A stretch of 64,000 nt of DNA. Source: Granulicella sapmiensis (GTDB lineage Bacteria; Acidobacteriota; Terriglobia; Terriglobales; Acidobacteriaceae). Under the pieces are notes generated by a model. The model did no database searches. It had not been told where the DNA came from and saw only the letters and a list, made by a program, of their open reading frames with translations. Location of the stretch: NCBI GenBank assembly GCA_026225395.1, contig JAMFSR010000026.1, forward strand, positions 248,001-312,000. The letters run 5' to 3'. Within the stretch, counting starts at the first letter, position 1. Every line of letters begins with the position of its first letter. The translations under genes were made by a program, and so were the position numbers. This document shows, piece after piece, positions 63,699 to 64,000 of the stretch.

Positions 63699-64000
63699 TT
63701 ATGGTTGTGACGAAGTAGCCTGCGGTCCTAGAAACACAATATCCACACGCCGGTTACGCGCTCGTCCAGCTTCGGTAGCGTTCGAAGCCACCGGATGAAA
63801 CTCCGCATACCCCGCAACCGAAAGCTGCGAAGGATTGGCGTGACTATGCTCCAGCAGGAAGCGCGCAATCGCTGAGGCGCGGGCGCTCGAAAGCTCCCAG
63901 TTCGAAGCGTAGAGTGAGGTGTGCATCGGCAGATTGTCCGTATGGCCCTCAATGCGTATAGGCGTTGAGGGCAGCGCCGCTGCGATGCTTTCAAGCGCAG
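63699..64000 (-). CDS. OmpA/MotB-type C-terminal domain protein (5' end outside the window)
   Basis: The minus-strand frame is open to the window edge, so only the last ~100 residues are visible. IRIEGHTDNLP, then NWELSSARASAIARFLLEH and the closing AGRARNRRVDIVF are the peptidoglycan-binding OmpA/MotB signature (Asp and Arg in EGHTD and RNRRVDI). The TDNLP and NWELSSARA pattern leans toward MotB, the flagellar stator anchor, over OmpA. The stop is 217 bases from the permease start, with no other gene between. Confidence 0.82.
   Translation of the reverse strand, partial: ALESIAAALPSTPIRIEGHTDNLPMHTSLYASNWELSSARASAIARFLLEHSHANPSQLSVAGYAEFHPVASNATEAGRARNRRVDIVFLGPQATSSQP

Overview
The window looks like a chromosome segment of an Acidobacteriota soil bacterium of the Terriglobia (Granulicella / Terriglobus / Edaphobacter type). 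The reasons are an Oar-like TonB-dependent receptor at the left edge, a C-x8-C type small protein behind a hairpin-rich leader, Sec-exported YD/Rhs proteins, and a large glucan-trehalose cluster. The identification is inferred from gene families; no rRNA is present.

Layout. (1) 1-8.1 kb, core: the 3' part of a TonB-dependent receptor, a small putative zinc-binding protein, and two adjacent Tat-exported amidases on the minus strand. (2) 8.1-35.0 kb, a composite genomic island. A 54-bp direct repeat marks both ends: an intact tRNA-Pro(CGG) lies at 34928-35004, and a copy of its 3' part lies at 8101-8154. Inside are: (a) an IS3 remnant; (b) a contact-toxin locus (9.3-20.0 kb) with two fibre-like secreted proteins, a secreted protein of unknown function, an Rhs/YD shell split over three reading frames, a predicted cysteine-amidase tip, an overlapping candidate immunity gene, and a displaced orphan tip resembling the T6SS amidase Tae4; (c) a compact minus-strand mobile-element operon (20.2-27.4 kb) with tyrosine recombinase, excisionase-like HTH, replication-relaxation protein, HerA/VirD4-like ATPase, a D12-class adenine methylase, a VWA lipoprotein and a coiled-coil membrane protein; (d) a large serine recombinase coupled to a 70-aa protein; (e) small regulatory or nucleic-acid genes: XRE plus RuvC-like nuclease, a receiver and a winged helix on separate ORFs, an HTH-Nudix-like fusion, and a dual-specificity phosphatase interrupted by an in-frame TAG.

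(3) 35.1-43.8 kb, core: an OmpA-like surface protein, a three-subunit molybdenum hydroxylase (2Fe-2S, FAD, Moco subunits) facing its maturation genes (XdhC-like, MocA-like), a secreted metallo-beta-lactamase-fold hydrolase, and an acyl carrier protein. (4) 43.8-58.9 kb: an alpha-glucan/trehalose block. TreS fused to maltokinase would make maltose-1-phosphate, GlgE would polymerise it into alpha-1,4-glucan, TreY and TreZ would release trehalose from glucan ends, and a GH15 enzyme would hydrolyse glucan or trehalose. (5) 59.0-64.0 kb: a Nudix hydrolase, a VWA protein, a YafQ/DinJ-type toxin-antitoxin pair, a methyltransferase, an ArsP-like permease, and the C-terminal end of an OmpA/MotB protein that runs off the window.

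The strongest candidates for something little described are the Rhs locus with its split shell and recombined orphan tip, and the 20-27 kb recombinase/relaxation/ATPase operon.
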